Assembly: GCA_021298895.1 (NCBI GenBank)
Contig: JAJTHK010000016.1
Span: 1 to 35,738, forward strand
Length of the DNA: 35,738 bases
Direction: 5' to 3'
Source: Luteolibacter sp.
GTDB lineage: Bacteria > Verrucomicrobiota > Verrucomicrobiia > Verrucomicrobiales > Akkermansiaceae
In this document: one piece after another, positions 32,901-35,738 of the stretch
Layout of the letters: the number at the start of each line of letters is the position of its first letter
How positions within the stretch are numbered: position 1 is the first letter of the stretch
Made by a program: the position numbers and the translations under genes
The notes under the pieces: model-generated
Databases searched by the model: none
What the model was told of the DNA's origin: nothing
Seen by the model: only the letters and a program-made list of their open reading frames with translations

Positions 32901-32920
32901 AAAGTTGGGGGCCACCTCGC
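32901..32920 (-). repeat. Short sequence resembling an insertion-sequence end
   Basis: On the minus strand it reads GCGAGGTGGCCCCCAACTTT. It matches 13 of 14 bases with the possible insertion-sequence end at 35600 (GAGSTGGCCCCCAA), in the opposite orientation. No transposase is near, and panD ends only 13 bases away, so at most it is a remnant. Confidence 0.3.
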
Positions 32921-33091
32921 TGAGTTGGCCGTGATTCTGAGAGGATGGCGTTAAATGGAGATCACACGTCTGAGAGATGAATCGCACTCTAGATTTTTAA
33001 TGGGGCGACATGAGGGGGCGACTCTAACCCCAGCAAATTTCTCCAATCTTTCTCCTTTCCACCGGCAAAAACTCGCTTAGTAGTAATCCAG

Positions 33092-33715
33092 ATGAAAAAC
33101 ATCTATCTAACAGATATCGAAGTGATGGGAAAACTCGCAAGAGTTCAATTCTCCAACACGCTGCCCGGCCCTAAACCCATTTCACTTATTGGAACGCTTA
33201 GTCTTGATGGCCAAACCAACCTGGCTCCGTTCTCCACAGTCACCCACCTCGGCTCGAATCCAGCTCTGATCGGCTTGGTCTCTCGCCCAGATATGGTGGA
33301 CCGACACACACTCTCCAACATCCTCGAAACCCGTTGTTACACGATCAATCACGTCCATTCCGGAATCCTCGATCAGGCACATCATTGTTCAGCGCGATAC
33401 CCACGCGAGACTTCCGAGTTCACCGCCACCGGCTTGACTCCTCACTTCGAACCCGGGATCGCCGCTCCCTTCGTGGCCGAGTCGCGGTTCCGCTTCGCAC
33501 TCGATCTGGTCGAAACGATTCCGATCAACGCGAACGACACGATCCTCATCGTCGGTAAAGTTCGATTGGTGCAGCTCCCGGAAGAACATCTCGCAGCCGA
33601 TGGCTCGGTCGATCTCACTGCCATCGGTTCACTGGCCTCCACAGCTCTCGATACCTATTTTGAACTCAGCCAGCCAACACGCCTACCCTACGCAAAAGCC
33701 AAGAATACCCTGTAA
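33092..33715 (+). CDS. Flavin reductase-like domain protein
   Basis: A 207-residue flavin-binding protein of the flavin reductase/FMN-binding split barrel group. Visible segments are ISLIGTLSLDGQTNLAPFSTVTHLGSNPALIGLVSRPD, which fits the FMN-binding core (GTL...DG..N.AP.S..), and RCYTINHV. The region DQAHHCSARYPRETSEF is usual for this family. It probably reduces or binds FMN using NAD(P)H, but a partner is not known. The stop is 11 bases before the photolyase start on the same strand, so the two are likely co-transcribed. A role in supplying reduced flavin to the photolyase is an attractive but untested idea. Confidence 0.85.
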   Translation: MKNIYLTDIEVMGKLARVQFSNTLPGPKPISLIGTLSLDGQTNLAPFSTVTHLGSNPALIGLVSRPDMVDRHTLSNILETRCYTINHVHSGILDQAHHCSARYPRETSEFTATGLTPHFEPGIAAPFVAESRFRFALDLVETIPINANDTILIVGKVRLVQLPEEHLAADGSVDLTAIGSLASTALDTYFELSQPTRLPYAKAKNTL

Positions 33716-33726
33716 CCCGCCGCCCT

Positions 33727-35196
33727 ATGTCATCTGCCACGCTCATTTTTCCTCATCAGCTTTTTGAGAATCATCCCGCTCTGGCAAAAGGAAGACCCAT
33801 CTATCTAGCCGAAGATCCATTGATGTTCGGAAACGATCCTCATCATCTGGTCGCTTTTCACAAACAAAAACTCGTCCTGCACCGTGCATCGATGCAGGCC
33901 TACGCGGAAGAACTTCGTGCGCAAGGGTATGAGGTGATCGTCATTCCTCACACTCTTGATTACCGCAATAATCTCCCCAAAAAACTAACTGAAATCCACC
34001 TCGCCTATCCGCACGATTTCATTCTCGAAAAACGATTGGATACCTTCGCAAAAGCGCGCGGAGTTTCAATCCACATGCATCCATCGCCCGCGTTTCTCTC
34101 TCCACCGGAGTTTCTCGAAGAACATATCGCCCGCCGTAAAAAACCGTTCATGGCTTCTTTTTATCAAGCACAGCGAAAACGCATGCGGATTCTCATCGAT
34201 GCCGATGGCAACCCGACCGGAGGTCAATGGTCATTTGATGAAGACAATCGCAAAAAACTTCCCAAAACATTCACCCCACCCTTCGCGCCGAAAACCCCGC
34301 ACAACCCCCACGTCATAGCCGCGATTACACACATCGAAACCCATTTTCCTAACAACCTGGGAAACACCAAGACCTTTCGCTACCCCGTCACCCGCGACGA
34401 TGCCAAAGCTTGGCTAAAAACTTTTATCAAAGAACGCTTCCAAGACTTCGGCATCTACGAAGACGCCATCTCCACCGAACACGCTTTCATCAATCACTCG
34501 GTCCTAACACCGATGCTGAACATCGGATTGCTGACGCCTCAGGAAATCGTCGATGCCGCGGTCGCGCATCAGGATCATGTTCCACTCAACTCCCTCGAAG
34601 GATTCATCCGCCAAATCATCGGTTGGCGGGAGTTTATGCATGGAGTCTACCTCCATCGTGGCACGGAAATCCGGAATCTCAATTTTTTCGGGCACACTCG
34701 ACCCATCCCGAAATCTTTCTACGACGCCACCACCGACATTCCTCCCATCGACCGCATTATCCGCCAGCTTCACGACGAAGCCTACTGCCACCACATTGAG
34801 CGACTCATGATACTTGGAAATTTCATGCTTCTGTGCCGATTCGATCCCAACCAAGTCTACAAATGGTTCATGGAACTTTTTATCGACGCCTACGATTGGG
34901 TCATGGTTCCCAATGTCTACGGCATGTCTCAGTTCGCAGATGGCGGAACCTTCACCACCAAACCCTACATTTCCGGATCAAATTACGTCCTGAAAATGTC
35001 CGATGAAACCAAAGGCCCATGGACTGAAATCTGGGATGCCTTGTTCTGGACCTTTGTAGGTGATCATCAAGAACTCTTCTTAAAAAATCCACGCTCATCC
35101 ATGATGGCGAGGAATTGGCAGAAATTTTCTGAAGTGAAGAGACAAAAGCTGTATGAAATTGCTGAGGAATTTCTCAGTCGAATGGAAAAGGATTAA
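33727..35196 (+). CDS. Cryptochrome/photolyase family protein, PhrB-like
   Basis: A 489-residue protein of the bacterial FeS-type cryptochrome/photolyase group (PhrB-like (6-4) photolyases), FAD-dependent and light-driven. The start TLIFPHQLFENHPAL gives the Rossmann-like antenna domain. Family segments EGFIRQIIGWREFMHGVYL, HHIERLMILGNFMLL, FIDAYDWVMVPNVYGMSQFADGG and TTKPYISGSNYVLKMSD form the FAD domain. Members of this group normally use four Cys to hold a 4Fe-4S cluster. This protein has only two Cys in total (in YCHHIER and LLCRFDP), so such a cluster cannot be bound in the usual way. It follows a flavin reductase gene by 11 bases. Confidence 0.92.
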   Translation: MSSATLIFPHQLFENHPALAKGRPIYLAEDPLMFGNDPHHLVAFHKQKLVLHRASMQAYAEELRAQGYEVIVIPHTLDYRNNLPKKLTEIHLAYPHDFILEKRLDTFAKARGVSIHMHPSPAFLSPPEFLEEHIARRKKPFMASFYQAQRKRMRILIDADGNPTGGQWSFDEDNRKKLPKTFTPPFAPKTPHNPHVIAAITHIETHFPNNLGNTKTFRYPVTRDDAKAWLKTFIKERFQDFGIYEDAISTEHAFINHSVLTPMLNIGLLTPQEIVDAAVAHQDHVPLNSLEGFIRQIIGWREFMHGVYLHRGTEIRNLNFFGHTRPIPKSFYDATTDIPPIDRIIRQLHDEAYCHHIERLMILGNFMLLCRFDPNQVYKWFMELFIDAYDWVMVPNVYGMSQFADGGTFTTKPYISGSNYVLKMSDETKGPWTEIWDALFWTFVGDHQELFLKNPRSSMMARNWQKFSEVKRQKLYEIAEEFLSRMEKD

Positions 35197-35226
35197 CCGC
35201 AAGGATCGCAAAGAGCACAAAGAAAG
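35195..35226 (+). repeat. Single arm of the AACCGCAAGGATCGCAAAG-type repeat
   Basis: Short-period units (GCAAGGATC, GCAAAGAGC, ACAAAG) begin at the last two bases of the photolyase stop codon. An inverted partner arm is not in the window. It precedes the GxxExxY gene by about 110 bases. Confidence 0.6.
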
Positions 35227-35338
35227 TTGGGAATCGAAACCCTTAGAGTTTTTGCATTTTGTGAGGGTAAATAATACCAACGATTTTTTACTTTCAAATT
35301 TATGTAAAATCTCAACCCCTTTTCATCCCCTCTAACAA

Positions 35339-35602
35339 ATGAAAGACATCAATTCTCTTTATAATCTGATAAGACAAACCTCCTACGACATTCACGTTTA
35401 TCATGGGCACGGGCATCTGGAAAAAGTCTATGAGAACGCTTTAGCCCATCGGCTCCACAAACAAGGCTTAATTGTCGAACAACAGGCACCTATAAAAGTC
35501 TACGACGAAGACGACACGTTGATAGGAGATTACTTTGCAGATATACTCGTTGATAATCATTTAATCCTCGAATTAAAGACAGCTAAAAACCTATGCATGT
35601 GA
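35339..35602 (+). CDS. GxxExxY-type nuclease-like protein, C-terminally truncated
   Basis: An 87-residue product; family members have about 125 residues. The name-giving motif is GHLEKVY, and the segment IGDYFADILVDNHLILELKTAK has the D...ExK pattern of PD-(D/E)xK nuclease folds. The normal C-terminal third (the part after ELKA, with EAQ and LNYL-type helices) is missing. The sequence loses its similarity at NLCM and the stop TGA is the first three bases of a sequence resembling an insertion-sequence end (35600 on). I read it as a gene cut by insertion. Cellular role is unknown for the family. Confidence 0.8.
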   Translation: MKDINSLYNLIRQTSYDIHVYHGHGHLEKVYENALAHRLHKQGLIVEQQAPIKVYDEDDTLIGDYFADILVDNHLILELKTAKNLCM

Positions 35603-35738
35603 GCTGGCCCCCAAAGTCCGGCCACTGATTGGCTAAACTAAGCTTTGGTGCTTGGATGCGTGAGATGGGTAGTAGATCATGGATAATAGATCAAGGATGG
35701 AGTTGGTGAGGGACTCGAAAATGGGAAGCTGAAGCGGA
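35600..35738. mobile_element. Possible left end of an IS3-type insertion sequence
   Basis: TGAGCTGGCCCCCAAAGTCC has the look of the terminal inverted repeat of IS3-family elements (TG start, GGCCCCCAAA). It begins exactly where the GxxExxY gene is cut. No transposase frame is established before the window ends; one short frame (GEGLENGKLKR, near 35702-35737) faintly resembles the end of an OrfA, but stop codons precede it. The sequence 35668-35700 consists of short-period GATCATGGATAATAGATCAA-type units, another repeat arm of the tandem type. Confidence 0.3.

Overview
The window looks like a chromosomal segment of a Gram-negative bacterium, most likely from the Verrucomicrobiota (PVC group). 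This is an inference from protein style and gene mix: a TonB receptor, a secreted S10 carboxypeptidase, a secreted alpha-galactosidase-like enzyme, DapF, a fused CobA-HemD, and non-ATG starts. No rRNA, tRNA, CRISPR array, phage module or complete insertion sequence was found.

Layout. 1-318 is the end of an unknown protein, followed by the RNA helicase gene hrpA (330-3998). 3999-9133 is mostly minus strand. It runs from dapF into a small overlooked membrane protein with a CHLC motif, then a TonB receptor, a PepSY membrane protein and a monohaem cytochrome c, which together suggest metal or siderophore uptake. A remnant of a second TonB receptor lies at 4116-4303. 9305-11851 (minus) carries trpA and an S10 carboxypeptidase. 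11968-14831 has a GNAT enzyme, an unusual membrane/coiled-coil/Cys-rich protein and a LolD-like ABC ATPase. 15023-20092 (plus) has an ArgA-like protein, an MBL-fold RNase-like protein, an alpha-galactosidase-like secreted enzyme and a 49-aa membrane peptide. 20243-22701 (minus) is the tetrapyrrole pair hemC and cobA-hemD, overlapping by 4 bases. 23360-27596 (plus) has a PTS IIA protein, argS and a CBS-type family II pyrophosphatase. A 429-aa possible ATP-grasp protein is convergent to it. 29248-32887 (plus) has trpE, trpG, rsmE and panD. The end holds a flavin reductase and photolyase pair and a GxxExxY nuclease-like gene whose 3' end is lost at a possible insertion-sequence end.

The most unusual content is between the genes. 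At least seven junctions hold long imperfect stem-loops whose arms are short-period, degenerate tandem repeats (units of roughly 7-14 bp) around an AT-rich loop. The sequence family differs from junction to junction, but the architecture is the same. Several families recur as single arms elsewhere, and one family (AAATTTC-type) appears twice inside hrpA, in frame and in the same codon phase.

A second class consists of compact hairpins, often as inverted doublets abutting stop codons. Their stems differ between copies by paired changes that keep base pairing: 3999-4113, 20129-20241, and the ATCGCCGAG-loop family at 7765, 7845 and 9167. A third element is a 65-bp tandem repeat carrying a perfect 38-bp palindrome between two divergent genes (14881-15021). 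These three repeat classes are the best candidates for something undescribed.
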